Below, piece after piece: positions 35,301 through 43,663 of a DNA stretch of 64,000 nt. Position 1 is the first letter of the stretch; every line of letters starts with the position of its first letter. The stretch covers positions 61,812-125,811 of the forward strand of contig NZ_LRML01000013.1 in the NCBI RefSeq assembly GCF_001647285.1, read 5' to 3'. Origin of the DNA: Rufibacter roseus. GTDB taxonomy: Bacteria; Bacteroidota; Bacteroidia; Cytophagales; Hymenobacteraceae. Made by a program: the position numbers and the translations under genes. The notes under the pieces were generated by a model that saw only the letters and a program-made list of their open reading frames with translations, searched no databases and had not been told where the DNA came from.

Positions 35301-35497
35301 AACTAGGGTACACTTTGCCTGCCACTCTAACTGAAAGAATGCGGGTAAGCCGTCTGCGCATCTATGCCTCAGCTGACAATATATTCACCAAGACAGACTA
35401 CTTCTATGGTTATGATCCAGAATCTCCTATCAGCAACGGAAACTTTTACCCGCAAGTGAAAACGTTTGTGTTGGGTGTAAACATCAATCTTAAGTAA
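32330..35497 (+). CDS. SusC/RagA TonB-linked outer-membrane transporter
   Basis: A 1055-aa TonB-dependent glycan importer. Signal peptide (about residues 1-34), CarboxypepD_reg-like domain (about 58-130, GVVRDGEGQPLIGATVVIKG), TonB-box-like DEVVVVGYGTQ, plug domain with the SusC-type MQGLMPGVTITG and IRGIGTL motifs and SSIYGVRGANGVILVTTKKG, then a 22-strand barrel. susD follows after 8 bp, so the two form the standard pedestal-bin complex. The target glycan is not evident from the transporter itself; neighbours point to a phosphate-bearing, alpha-GlcNAc-containing substrate. A candidate ROK operator lies far upstream. Confidence 0.95.
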   Translation: MNKKILSGNKQGARQGYSLLFLALLAVAPVESYAVSMKTEASGSKVATHSLGTVRQNGPVTGVVRDGEGQPLIGATVVIKGTTTATVTDAAGNFAINTAGVPQPVLLISYIGFQDQEVVLGNRTRVEVSLRVDARVVDEVVVVGYGTQKKANLTGAVHQIDAEALEDRPITNVTSGMQGLMPGVTITGASGAPGNNGGTIRIRGIGTLGNATPLVVIDGIPSGTLDILNPNDIETITVLKDAASSSIYGVRGANGVILVTTKKGKSGKPTISYNSYFGVQTPTALPEFLGSPDYMTLLNEAQVNAGRNPTYSPEEIEIARNGSDPNYYANTNWVKEIYKSYAPQYSQNLSINGGGDNVNYALSYGYLKEGGLVTGDAFEANRHNVRAKLSTTLVDRLDVAANLGYIDRAYSGAASGTGPLYSALSIRPLVPVRFTTGTWGYHGGQSNPIAMATDGGYNKFGSQEFTGNLSANLKIIEGLNVRGQYGVIRSNSKRDIFNKTINYYSPDQSVTEPIYRTGYPNSIDARDYTNLYQTFIGTAEYEKRIADHNYVKLLLGVSQEESIGDNFAATRTDLATQEVGHINLGTDNQRNSGSASQNALRSAFGRLNYGFRDKYLLELNFRYDGSTRFARDVRWDLFSAASIGWVFTEESFFEGLQNVVNFGKVRFSYGTQGNDRVTLPGGSVIDFGYMDILGTVATMPIGNQITLGMRQTGVGNEILTWESAIKRNAGFDLAFANNRLNITGDYFINETADILLVLPQPAPFGNIFPPQNAGRVENRGWELQAGWKDRKGDFDYSFNFNISDVRNKITSLGGTLATYGDQVRLIGHPIDAFYGLVADRLAQESDFSYKPESGTFVADFPYIAGDRIAPGDIIYKDLNGDGQITLEGDRQVIGSAIPRYTYGFRGDVAWKGLDFRFFLQGVGDVDGYLMGNARHAFAAESNMAQTVHLDRWTPDNPGASYPRLAYQLTHNQRLSTYWLEDASYLRLKNVQLGYTLPATLTERMRVSRLRIYASADNIFTKTDYFYGYDPESPISNGNFYPQVKTFVLGVNINLK

Positions 35498-35505
35498 GCA
35501 GTATC

Positions 35506-37158
35506 ATGAAAAAGACAAAAATATATAGCCTGTTGTTAAGTGCGCTCTTGCTGGGGTCCTGTAACGATGACTTTCTGGAGCGTGCTCCTTTAGATGAAAT
35601 TTCTAATGAAACCTTCTGGCAAACTGAAGATCAGTTGGTGTTGGCTGTAAATGCCCTCTATGCAAATGTGAAGGCTAAAAACACCGTTGATATGGAGAAC
35701 ATGGGGGATAACACCCTATGGCCTTCATCCACTGCTTACCAGCTCATTGGTAGCGGGAATTTCGGAAACGACCTAGCTACTCTAAATACTGAATATACCA
35801 CCCAGTACGCGGGAGTACGCCAGGCTAATGCTTTTCTGGAAAATTACCATAGAGCCAATATAGATCCGGCGCGCAAAGAGGCGCTAGCCGCTGAGGTGCG
35901 GGTAATTAGAGCGCTAATGTACAGTTACCTCACCAATTTCTGGGGAGATGTACCTCTAGTAACCACAACCTTGACTTTAGATGAGGTTTTTGTGCCGCGT
36001 ACACCTAAAGAGGAAGTAGTAGACTTTATTTTAGAAGACTTAGAAACAGCCGCTCAACATTTAAGCCCCACCATTCCAACCGGTGCTAATTTGGGGCGCA
36101 TGAACAAAGGGGCTGCCTTGGCCCTGAAAGCTAGAATTGCCTTGTACAACGGCCGCTGGGAGGTTGCCGAGAAAGCTGCTAAGGATGTAATGGATATGGG
36201 TGTTTACTCATTGTTTACATCTGGTGACCCAAGCCGCAATTACTATGACTTATTTACCTATAAAGGGAAATTGTCAACAGGCAACAACAAAGAAACAATT
36301 ATCGCTCGCCTGCATCTGGAGGATATTTCATACCACAACTTAAGTCGCGAGATTCAGGTACCAGACCAGGTAGTGCGCTGGAATCCTACTAAATCTTTGG
36401 TAGACAGTTATTTGATGGAGGATGGTTTGCCTATTGATAGGTCGCCGCTGTACAGCGTAAGCAAGTACGAAGATGTTTTTGAAAACCGCGATCCCCGCAT
36501 GACCCAGACTATTTTGCAACCAGGAGCCGCCTGGGGCGGACGGTTGGATGGTCGTCCGGCCAATCAAAATCCTGACCCTTCTGTTTTCATGGTGCCTAAA
36601 TTCACGTCAGACGGGCGTGGGGCCGTAACCGTTACAGGGTATTACTTTACTAAGTATGCGGAGCTCTCAACCGTTGGTATTGTGGGCCGGGATTACAATG
36701 ATATCCACCTGTTGCGATATGCTGAAGTTTTATTGACGTATGCCGAGGCAAGGTTGGAGCAGGGCAAGCTGACCCAGGCAGACCTTGATATGACCATTAA
36801 TCTGTTGCGCGACCGCGTAGGCATGAAGCACATGGATTTAAATGAGCTAGCGGCCAATGGTCTTGACGTACGCGAAGAGATCAGACGTGAACGCCGGGTA
36901 GAACTTGCCTTGGAAGGCCAACGCTATTTTGATATTAAGCGCTGGCAACAAGGTCATCTTTTGGCCGAGGACACAAAAGGAACCAATGTGAACTGGTTGT
37001 CTAACCCGGCCTCCGCCGCCAACCTTCGCAGAGACCCCCAAGGATTTATCATAGCCCTTTCCGGAAGATCCTTTGACCCGGCTAAGCACTATCTGTGGCC
37101 AATTCCGCTGTCACAGTTAGAAAGATTTCCTGGCTTAGGGCAGAACCCGAACTGGTAA
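35506..37158 (+). CDS. SusD/RagB family glycan-binding lipoprotein
   Basis: A 550-aa surface lipoprotein: lipobox LGSC (Cys19), N-terminal SusD-like domain with DFLERAPLDEISNETFW, TPR-containing alpha-helical core and C-terminal RagB domain with RREIR-type ELALEGQRYFDIKRW and YLWPIPLSQL. It captures substrate and acts as the lid of the SusC partner encoded 8 bp upstream. Length is normal for the family. Confidence 0.95.
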   Translation: MKKTKIYSLLLSALLLGSCNDDFLERAPLDEISNETFWQTEDQLVLAVNALYANVKAKNTVDMENMGDNTLWPSSTAYQLIGSGNFGNDLATLNTEYTTQYAGVRQANAFLENYHRANIDPARKEALAAEVRVIRALMYSYLTNFWGDVPLVTTTLTLDEVFVPRTPKEEVVDFILEDLETAAQHLSPTIPTGANLGRMNKGAALALKARIALYNGRWEVAEKAAKDVMDMGVYSLFTSGDPSRNYYDLFTYKGKLSTGNNKETIIARLHLEDISYHNLSREIQVPDQVVRWNPTKSLVDSYLMEDGLPIDRSPLYSVSKYEDVFENRDPRMTQTILQPGAAWGGRLDGRPANQNPDPSVFMVPKFTSDGRGAVTVTGYYFTKYAELSTVGIVGRDYNDIHLLRYAEVLLTYAEARLEQGKLTQADLDMTINLLRDRVGMKHMDLNELAANGLDVREEIRRERRVELALEGQRYFDIKRWQQGHLLAEDTKGTNVNWLSNPASAANLRRDPQGFIIALSGRSFDPAKHYLWPIPLSQLERFPGLGQNPNW

Positions 37159-37275
37159 AGAACATTTTCTATAATCTCTGCTTCCCGCCTAATAGAGCAG
37201 GAGGCAGATTTTGGAAAGAAAGACAGAACAACTGAAGGGTACCCTTCATGATACAAAGCTTTTGTAGGTAAGCAT

Positions 37276-38118
37276 ATGAAGACAGGAAATTGGAAAGCGA
37301 CGGTATTCATTATGGTGATGGTCTTTTTTGCAGCCTGTGGAAAAGACGATGAGCCAGCACCTGTCACCCAGCCTGACACGCCTGAAGCTATTACTCCAGA
37401 TGTAATGGTTATGACCTACAACATCCATTTAGGCAATCCACCGTCTGCTGGAAGTAAGCGAGACTTGCCCGCCATTGCCAGGGTAATCAATGAGGGTAAG
37501 CCGGATATGGTGGCGCTTCAGGAAGTAGACCGTTATACCGAGAGGTCTGGGAAAACTGTTCACCAAGCCAGAGAATTGGGTAAACTTACCAACATGTACA
37601 GCTTTTATGTAAAAGCCATGGATGTTTTTGGGGGCGGGGAATATGGGATCGCTATTCTCTCTAAATACCCTTTTATAGACACAGTAGGGTATGAACTGCC
37701 CGCAGACCCGCGGGTAGGTGGCGAAATGCGGAAACTGGCCGTTGCCCGGGTGGCATTGCCATCAGGCAAAGAAATAGTCTTTGCTTCCACCCATCTAGAC
37801 CATAAAAGCGAGCAGAACCGCCTGTACCAGGGAGAACGAATTTTAAGGTATTTGAAAGGCGAAACCCGCCCAGTTATGCTTGCCGGAGATTTCAATGCAT
37901 TACCCGGTAGTGCAACTGTTGACTTGTTTGACAACCAATATACCAGAACTTGCCGGCATACGTGCTCACCTACGTTTCCAGCTTATAATCCTAAGAGCGC
38001 CATTGATTTTATCATGTTCCGAAGCACTGATAAAATGAAAGTAGCCTCACATAAGATTATACTTGAATCTTACGCTTCAGACCACTTGCCTGTAGTGGCG
38101 GGTCTTAAACTAAATTGA
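37276..38118 (+). CDS. EEP-family phosphodiesterase lipoprotein 1
   Basis: A 280-aa lipoprotein (lipobox FAAC) of the endonuclease/exonuclease/phosphatase superfamily. Metal and active-site motifs are intact: MTYNIHLGN, the metal-binding Glu in VALQEVD, STHLD with its His, GDFNALPGS, and SDHLPV with the catalytic Asp-His. A Cys pair (RTCRHTC) before the SxIDFI strand is conserved in the two paralogs in this island. Family members cleave phosphodiester or phosphomonoester bonds in nucleic acids, inositides or sphingomyelin; the genomic setting suggests a glycan phosphodiester here (inference). Same strand as susCD and probably co-transcribed. Confidence 0.88.
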   Translation: MKTGNWKATVFIMVMVFFAACGKDDEPAPVTQPDTPEAITPDVMVMTYNIHLGNPPSAGSKRDLPAIARVINEGKPDMVALQEVDRYTERSGKTVHQARELGKLTNMYSFYVKAMDVFGGGEYGIAILSKYPFIDTVGYELPADPRVGGEMRKLAVARVALPSGKEIVFASTHLDHKSEQNRLYQGERILRYLKGETRPVMLAGDFNALPGSATVDLFDNQYTRTCRHTCSPTFPAYNPKSAIDFIMFRSTDKMKVASHKIILESYASDHLPVVAGLKLN

Positions 38119-38158
38119 TACTGCAACAGAACTGTAAATCACCTTAATAAGAAACAAA

Positions 38159-39649
38159 ATGAGAAACGTGAAAATACTTTTTATGTCTCTGTTAATGGGC
38201 CTCTCATTGTATGCCTGTAAAGACGATGACATGGTAGATATGGCGCCTCCGGGCGTAGATTTTAACTACACCCCCTCGTCGCCGGTAGAGGGCATTGAGA
38301 TTCTCTTTTACTCTGATCCTACAGAAGGGTCAAGCCCTATTTCTGAATGGCATTGGGAGTTTGGAGATGCTAACAACTCTACCTCTAACAAGCGCAACCC
38401 TTACTTCACCTACACTACTGCCGGCACTTATACAGTAAAGTTAACGGTAAAGAACCAGGCAGGCGGTTCGTTTGAGGTTTCTAAAACTGTGGAGGTAGCG
38501 CCTCCGCCAAAAGAGTTGATTACTAATATTGTGTGGGAGTTCAACAACAACACAACCGTTAGCAAACTCAATGAAGGATCTAGCTCACCTGTAATTGGAG
38601 ATGACGGAACCATTTATTATGTAGAAGGAAATGGAAGCCCGGTTAATACTAGTAAAGTAGTGGCAGTGACGGACAATGGGTCAACGGCAACTTTAAAATG
38701 GGCCACTGCTACAGCCAGTTATATTGCTAATGCCCCTTCTATTGGCCCAGATGGCCATATTTACGTTAATACGTGGCAAAACGCCAACATGGTCTATAAG
38801 CTCAATGGTGCTACGGGAGAAGTTATGTGGACTAAAGGTGGCAGGGGAGCCTCAAACACTACTCCTGCGGTTGATACACAAGGCAACATTTACCATGGTT
38901 CAAGGCTACAATCTTCAGATGGCGGTCTTTACTCCTGGAGCCCAACTGGTGATAAGCGTTGGCAAATTGTAAATCAAGGAGCCTTCTACACTGCACCCGT
39001 GCTCAGCAAAGATGAAACTACAGTATATGCCCTTAACACAAATGAAGGCAAGCTTTGGGCTGTAAATACCGCTGATGGAACCATGAAGTGGAGCGAATCT
39101 GTAGGTATGGGCAGCGGCACCCACGGTAGCTCCTTGTCAATGGGTGCTGATGGTACTATCTACTACACCACCAATGCTCACGTAGTGGCTATCACGGATA
39201 ATGGTGCCACAGGTTCCGTTAAATGGTCTGCTGATGTTACCGGTGCCGCCCAATCTGGCGTAGTGATAGGCCCTAACGGAGACCTTTACACCGGTGCAGG
39301 TGCTGGATTAGTATCGCTTAATGCAGCTACTGGCGGGATTAATTGGACCTATCCTCTGTCTACAAATGAGAGTGTTCCGGCGGTAGATGTTGAAGGCAGA
39401 GTATACATTGGAGCTACAAACGGTAATTTAGTAGTAGTGAGCAAAGACGGTATTCTTCTGAAAGAAATTCAATTAGGAGATGGCGTTGTGAATTCACCTA
39501 CTATTGCCAGTGACGGAACCGTTTATGTAGAGGCTCTTTCTGGGGCAAACATAAAGCTTTTCAAAATAGCGGTAGCGGAAAGTGGGCCAGCTAATTCTTA
39601 CTGGCCAATGAAAGGAAGAAATGTGAAGAACACGGGTCAGAGCAAATAA
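38159..39649 (+). CDS. PKD-domain, PQQ-like beta-propeller lipoprotein
   Basis: A 496-aa surface lipoprotein (lipobox LYAC). A PKD domain occupies about residues 30-115 (WEFGDANNST, GTYTVKLTVKN) and the rest is a beta-propeller of PQQ/quinoprotein-like blades, recognisable by repeated GxIY...G and A-x-T/D-G-x-x-K/N-W patterns (GDDGTIYYVEG, NGATGEVMWTKGG, NTADGTMKWSE, NAATGGINWTYP). No catalytic residues are evident. In this locus a glycan-binding surface protein is a reasonable guess. It sits between two EEP paralogs. Confidence 0.83.
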   Translation: MRNVKILFMSLLMGLSLYACKDDDMVDMAPPGVDFNYTPSSPVEGIEILFYSDPTEGSSPISEWHWEFGDANNSTSNKRNPYFTYTTAGTYTVKLTVKNQAGGSFEVSKTVEVAPPPKELITNIVWEFNNNTTVSKLNEGSSSPVIGDDGTIYYVEGNGSPVNTSKVVAVTDNGSTATLKWATATASYIANAPSIGPDGHIYVNTWQNANMVYKLNGATGEVMWTKGGRGASNTTPAVDTQGNIYHGSRLQSSDGGLYSWSPTGDKRWQIVNQGAFYTAPVLSKDETTVYALNTNEGKLWAVNTADGTMKWSESVGMGSGTHGSSLSMGADGTIYYTTNAHVVAITDNGATGSVKWSADVTGAAQSGVVIGPNGDLYTGAGAGLVSLNAATGGINWTYPLSTNESVPAVDVEGRVYIGATNGNLVVVSKDGILLKEIQLGDGVVNSPTIASDGTVYVEALSGANIKLFKIAVAESGPANSYWPMKGRNVKNTGQSK

Positions 39650-39703
39650 TCATTTTCCTTCAGCCTTCAATGCTTAAAAGCCTTTTATAACTAGCAGTAT
39701 TTA

Positions 39704-40558
39704 ATGAAAAATTTTCTTCATGGATTAGTAACAGGGGTCGCCATTTTGGTGGCCTCCTGTTCTCCGTCCGTTAATCAAACTTCTACAGGTGGTCAGGCTA
39801 GTACTGAGAGAGACAGCAGAACTCAGAACCCAGAAAAACTTCGGGTGCTTTGCTATAACATTCACTATGCTAATCCGCCAAGCAAGGAGAAAACATTTAT
39901 TGATTTAGATGCCATTGCCAAAGTCATCAATGAGGCAAACCCAGATGTGGTGGCGTTGCAGGAAGTAGATGTAAACACAGGCCGCTCTGGCAAGATAAAT
40001 GAGGCCAAGGAACTTGCTGCAAGAACAGGCATGAAAGCCTATTACTTTGGCAAAGCCATTGACCACGACGGTGGTGACTATGGGGTAGCTATTCTGTCTA
40101 AATATGACATGTTTGACACACGCACCTACCCCTTGCCCGATGACCGAAGCACTAATCCAGAGCCAAGGGTGTTGGCTACTGCCCGCATTAAAACCCCCAG
40201 TGGTTTTGAATTTATCTTTGCTTCTACTCACTTAGAAGTGCGTAGAGAAGAGAATAGGCTTATGCAAATGGAAGAAATAGGTAAAATAGTGAATGCTTCT
40301 TCTTTGCCAGTGGTCATAGCCGGTGATTTTAACGCCAGACCAGAAAGTGAAACCATCAAGAGGTTAGATGCTTTGTTTGCCCGTACCTGTAACCCTTGTG
40401 AGCCAACTATTCCGGTTATTAACCCCAATAGGACCATAGATTATATTGCCTATCGCCCGAAAGATAAATTTCAGGTAGTAGAGCATAAAGTCATTCAGGA
40501 AACATACGCTTCTGATCATTTACCTGTTTTTGCGGTACTACAGATTCAGCCAAAATAA
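39704..40558 (+). CDS. EEP-family phosphodiesterase lipoprotein 2
   Basis: A 284-aa paralog of the proteins at 37276 and 43664. Signal peptide with lipobox VASC, Ser/Thr/Gln-rich tether, then the EEP fold: CYNIHYANPP, VALQEVDVNTGRSG, ILSKYDMF, STHLE, AGDFNARPES, RTCNPCEP and SDHLPVFAV. Active-site residues are all present. It ends the plus-strand susCD block and is followed by a very strong terminator. Confidence 0.88.
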   Translation: MKNFLHGLVTGVAILVASCSPSVNQTSTGGQASTERDSRTQNPEKLRVLCYNIHYANPPSKEKTFIDLDAIAKVINEANPDVVALQEVDVNTGRSGKINEAKELAARTGMKAYYFGKAIDHDGGDYGVAILSKYDMFDTRTYPLPDDRSTNPEPRVLATARIKTPSGFEFIFASTHLEVRREENRLMQMEEIGKIVNASSLPVVIAGDFNARPESETIKRLDALFARTCNPCEPTIPVINPNRTIDYIAYRPKDKFQVVEHKVIQETYASDHLPVFAVLQIQPK

Positions 40559-40620
40559 GTAAATATAAAGCACATATTGACTTTGCTTCTCGTTTGACAA
40601 GAAGGGAAGAAGATTACATA

Positions 40621-40662
40621 AGAAGCCCCTGCAAAAGCAATGTTGCTTTTGCAGGGGCTTCT
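40621..40662. terminator. Strong bidirectional terminator
   Basis: A perfect 20-bp stem with a 2-nt spacer (AGAAGCCCCTGCAAAAGCAA and its complement) closes the susCD/EEP block and the convergent glycerate-kinase/GntP operon. Confidence 0.85.
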
Positions 40663-40687
40663 GCTTCAGGGTATAAGGTTTGAAGTG

Positions 40688-40728
40688 CGTTTTAGGCAAG
40701 ATTTAGAAAAAGTAGCCTGAAAATGCAG
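40688..40728. repeat. Dispersed palindromic element, copy 14
   Basis: Left arm GCGTTTTAGGCA, core ATTTAGAAAAA, right arm GTAGCCTGAAAATG. It is degenerate and the only copy seen between 31 and 47 kb. Confidence 0.6.
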
Positions 40729-40809
40729 CTGGTATAACATGTAGAGCTGGTGCAAAAAGCTCTTGCATGTAAATGTGATATTATTCAAGGCTTAGATTAA
40801 ATTGGTGTC

Positions 40810-42168
40810 TCAGACCAAGAGAAACCATAGCAGTAGTGTGCAGCCAAAGGCTGTGATTCCTTGAAGTAGGGTAGCCATAGTATGGGCTCGGTAGGCATCT
40901 GCCACTCTTATGCCGCTGAATTGTGTTACCACCCAAAAATAACTATCATTTACATGGCTTACTGCCATTGCCCCAGCACCTATGGCCATTACTACCAAGG
41001 CCAAAGGAACTGCGCCATCAACGCCCGCCTGTGCAAGGGTAGGGGCAACAAGGGCAGAGGTAATGACGATGGCAGCTGTTGATGAGCCTTGGGCTGTTTT
41101 TAAAGCTGCGGCAATTAAGAAGGGAGCAAATAAAATAAAAGCCCCAGGTAAAGATCCGCCACTGGCCATGCCCTGTATAGTTTCTGAAATGGGTGTTGCT
41201 TTGATGACCGCTCCAAAAGCGCCGCCTGCCCCTGTTAACAATAAAATGATGGCAGAGTCTTTCAACCCTTCGCCAACCCAACCGGTAAGTGTTTCTTCAT
41301 TCCACTTGGGGAATAGTGCAAAAGAAGCGAGTACACCTATCAAGAGGGCAACCACGGGCGAACCTATAAATAAAAGCACTTCTGAAAACTCATTTTGCCA
41401 TTGCATATAGCTTATAACCGAGCCTAAACCTATTAAGACAATAGGCAGAAAGATAGGGGTGAACGCTTTTGCAGTGGAGGGGAGAGGGCCAAAATGTTCA
41501 GGCAGGTTAGCCTGGGGAGCATTTAAATTAGTTTCTTCTTGAGTGGAAGTGGAAGCAGCAACTTTGGTAGCCCAGAAATATCCCGCTAAGGTTGTCGGGA
41601 TGGCCACAAGTAACCCTATTATAATCACTGTTCCCAAATAGTTGCTTGCCCCTAAGTTGCCTGCCGCGGCAATAGGTCCCGGAGTGGGCGGTACTAGCGT
41701 ATGGGTGGCATACAAACCTGTTGCCAACGCAATAGACATAGAGGCCGAAGATACATTAGTCCGGTGGGCAAGTGATTTTCTCAGGCTGGACAAAATAACA
41801 TAGGCGGAGTCACAGAAAACAGGAATACTAACTATCGCGCCAATCAAGGACATGGCCAGTTGCGGTCTCTTTTCACCTACAGTTTTGAGCACCACCTCGG
41901 CCATACGAAGCGCAGCCCCAGATTTTTCTAAAATCTTGCCAATTACGGTGCCAGCTACAATCACTATGCCTATGTAGCTCATTAGCCCACCAAAACCTTC
42001 GTTCACTGCTTTTGTCACTTCAGGCAAGGGAACTCCGGCGGTTATTCCTACTCCAAAGGCTGCCAAAAGCAAGCTTAAAAATGGATGAAGCTTGAATTTA
42101 GTGGTGGCTAACACAATAAATCCTACCCCTAAAAGAAGAATCAAATAAAGCACTGGGCCTTGAACCAT
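40810..42168 (-). CDS. GntP family gluconate/glycerate permease
   Basis: A 452-aa inner-membrane symporter of the GntP/DsdX family with about 12-14 membrane helices. Family-typical stretches include LAAFGVGITAGVPLPEV, FCDSAYVILSSLRKSLA and the conserved LVPPTPGPIAAAG loop. Transported compounds in the family are gluconate, D-serine, idonate and probably glycerate. It is 14 bp downstream of the glycerate kinase gene on the same strand, so glycerate or another sugar acid released by the locus is a reasonable substrate (inference). Confidence 0.92.
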   Translation of the reverse strand: MVQGPVLYLILLLGVGFIVLATTKFKLHPFLSLLLAAFGVGITAGVPLPEVTKAVNEGFGGLMSYIGIVIVAGTVIGKILEKSGAALRMAEVVLKTVGEKRPQLAMSLIGAIVSIPVFCDSAYVILSSLRKSLAHRTNVSSASMSIALATGLYATHTLVPPTPGPIAAAGNLGASNYLGTVIIIGLLVAIPTTLAGYFWATKVAASTSTQEETNLNAPQANLPEHFGPLPSTAKAFTPIFLPIVLIGLGSVISYMQWQNEFSEVLLFIGSPVVALLIGVLASFALFPKWNEETLTGWVGEGLKDSAIILLLTGAGGAFGAVIKATPISETIQGMASGGSLPGAFILFAPFLIAAALKTAQGSSTAAIVITSALVAPTLAQAGVDGAVPLALVVMAIGAGAMAVSHVNDSYFWVVTQFSGIRVADAYRAHTMATLLQGITAFGCTLLLWFLLV

Positions 42169-42182
42169 AACTTAGTGAGGGT

Positions 42183-43319
42183 TTAGTTTTTGAATGAGGT
42201 GTGCAGAAGTAACCGAGCTACGTTGCGGGAGCAAGAAGACAAGTTTTGTTTAGCGTTTGCCATTGCTTCAGGTAAGGCAATGGGTGCCGGAACAGAGGAA
42301 TGGCAGCTAGCGAAGAACTCAAGAAGCCGCTCATGGTTTTTCCCCAGACTGCCCGAAATTAAAATAGTGTTCTTGTGGTATTTCTTTGCAAGCTGAGCTA
42401 TAAAGAAAGGAAGTTTTCCATACAAGGTTTGATAATCACTCTGCCCTTCTCCGGTGATAACCCAATCTGCAGATGCTATGAATTGCTCCAGCCCAGTGGC
42501 GGTGGCTATGATTTTGGCTCCAGGTTCTATTGATGCACCAATAGAGAGAAAAGCAAAACCTAAACCACCTGCGGCGCCGGCACCTGGTATCTCTTGCAGG
42601 GGCTTCTTTATGGCCCTCTCTACCAGATTGGCATAGTTCTGCATGCCTTGGTCTAAAAGCTCTACTTGCTCAGGGTTTGCGCCCTTCTGTGGCCCGTATA
42701 CATAAGAAGCTCCCTCCGGGCCGCATAGCGGATTTTGCACATCACTGGCTACTTTAATGGTGCAGTCTTTTATTCTTGGGTCTAGCGTGGAAAAATCTAT
42801 CTGAGTAATCAAACCTAGTGAGGCTCCAATGGGCTGAACAGAGGCTCCGCTCGCATCTTGAAAAGTGACGCCCAACGCCTGTAGCATGCCAAGGCCGCCA
42901 TCGTTTGTGGCGCTTCCTCCTAAGCCTATTATAAAGTTCCGAAGCCCTCTCTCAATGGCTTCTAAAATTAACTCGCCAAGTCCGTAGGTAGTGGTAAGTA
43001 ATGGGTTTCTTCTGTCATGGGGTACCATGGTGATTCCTGCTACAGCGGCGGTTTCTATAATAGCCGTTTGCTTGTCACCTAAAATTCCATAGCAGGTGGA
43101 CATTGAGTTTCCTAGGGGACCGGTAGCGGTGGTGGCTATCTTTTCTCCGTTGGTGGCAAATAATAAAGTTTCAAGAGTGCCCTCGCCGCCATCGGCCATA
43201 GGAATTACCTTTATGTTGGCATCAGGTAGTTCTAATTGAAAAGCTTCTTGAATGGTAAGCCCCACCTCTTTTGCTGATAGGCTTCCTTTGAATGAATCAG
43301 GCGCTATTACTATTTGCAT
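42183..43319 (-). CDS. Glycerate kinase (GlxK/GarK type)
   Basis: A 378-aa cytosolic kinase that phosphorylates D-glycerate with ATP to feed lower glycolysis. Family motifs: IAPDSFKGSLSAKEV at the N terminus, MADGGEGTLETL, GLGGSATNDGGLGML, GAGAAGGLGFAF and TGEGQSDYQTLYGK. Full length for the family. First gene of a two-gene minus-strand operon with the GntP permease. The region upstream, shared with EEP paralog 3, holds a candidate ROK operator. Confidence 0.95.
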   Translation of the reverse strand: MQIVIAPDSFKGSLSAKEVGLTIQEAFQLELPDANIKVIPMADGGEGTLETLLFATNGEKIATTATGPLGNSMSTCYGILGDKQTAIIETAAVAGITMVPHDRRNPLLTTTYGLGELILEAIERGLRNFIIGLGGSATNDGGLGMLQALGVTFQDASGASVQPIGASLGLITQIDFSTLDPRIKDCTIKVASDVQNPLCGPEGASYVYGPQKGANPEQVELLDQGMQNYANLVERAIKKPLQEIPGAGAAGGLGFAFLSIGASIEPGAKIIATATGLEQFIASADWVITGEGQSDYQTLYGKLPFFIAQLAKKYHKNTILISGSLGKNHERLLEFFASCHSSVPAPIALPEAMANAKQNLSSCSRNVARLLLHTSFKN

Positions 43320-43663
43320 GAGTTACTGTTTGAGTTCCTGTTTATTTCCTTGTAATAAAGGCTTTATTAAGTCATAGTGAGTATATAACTAGTAAAATAA
43401 AATTTAACAATATGATAATATTTACTAAAAGAACCTTTAGTTAACAAAAAAAATAATAAAAGTTTTTGTGTTTTATCAGAAAATCCTCTAAATTTTGAAT
43501 AAATAAGTTTCCAGCGCTTGGTTTAAGTCTTCGCTGCCCCTTAAAGCATAACATCATTAGTTTACAGGGAGCAGCCATTGAGTGAGGTGAACTATGCAGT
43601 TGTGGGTAATGTAAAGCTTATATGTTTAAAATTAGCTGGTTCAACTGGCGACAATGTTCTAGT
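43320..43663. other. Divergent promoter region, glycerate kinase/EEP3
   Basis: An AT-rich 340-bp spacer with the candidate ROK box 2 (43442-43484) roughly midway. No palindrome copy, terminator or ORF is seen. Confidence 0.5.
43442..43484. promoter_or_regulatory. Candidate ROK operator, box 2
   Basis: An A-run followed by ATAATAAAAGTTTTTG and GTTTTATCAGAAAAT. It aligns over about 30 bases with the box at 31874 and sits where it could control both divergent operons. Confidence 0.5.
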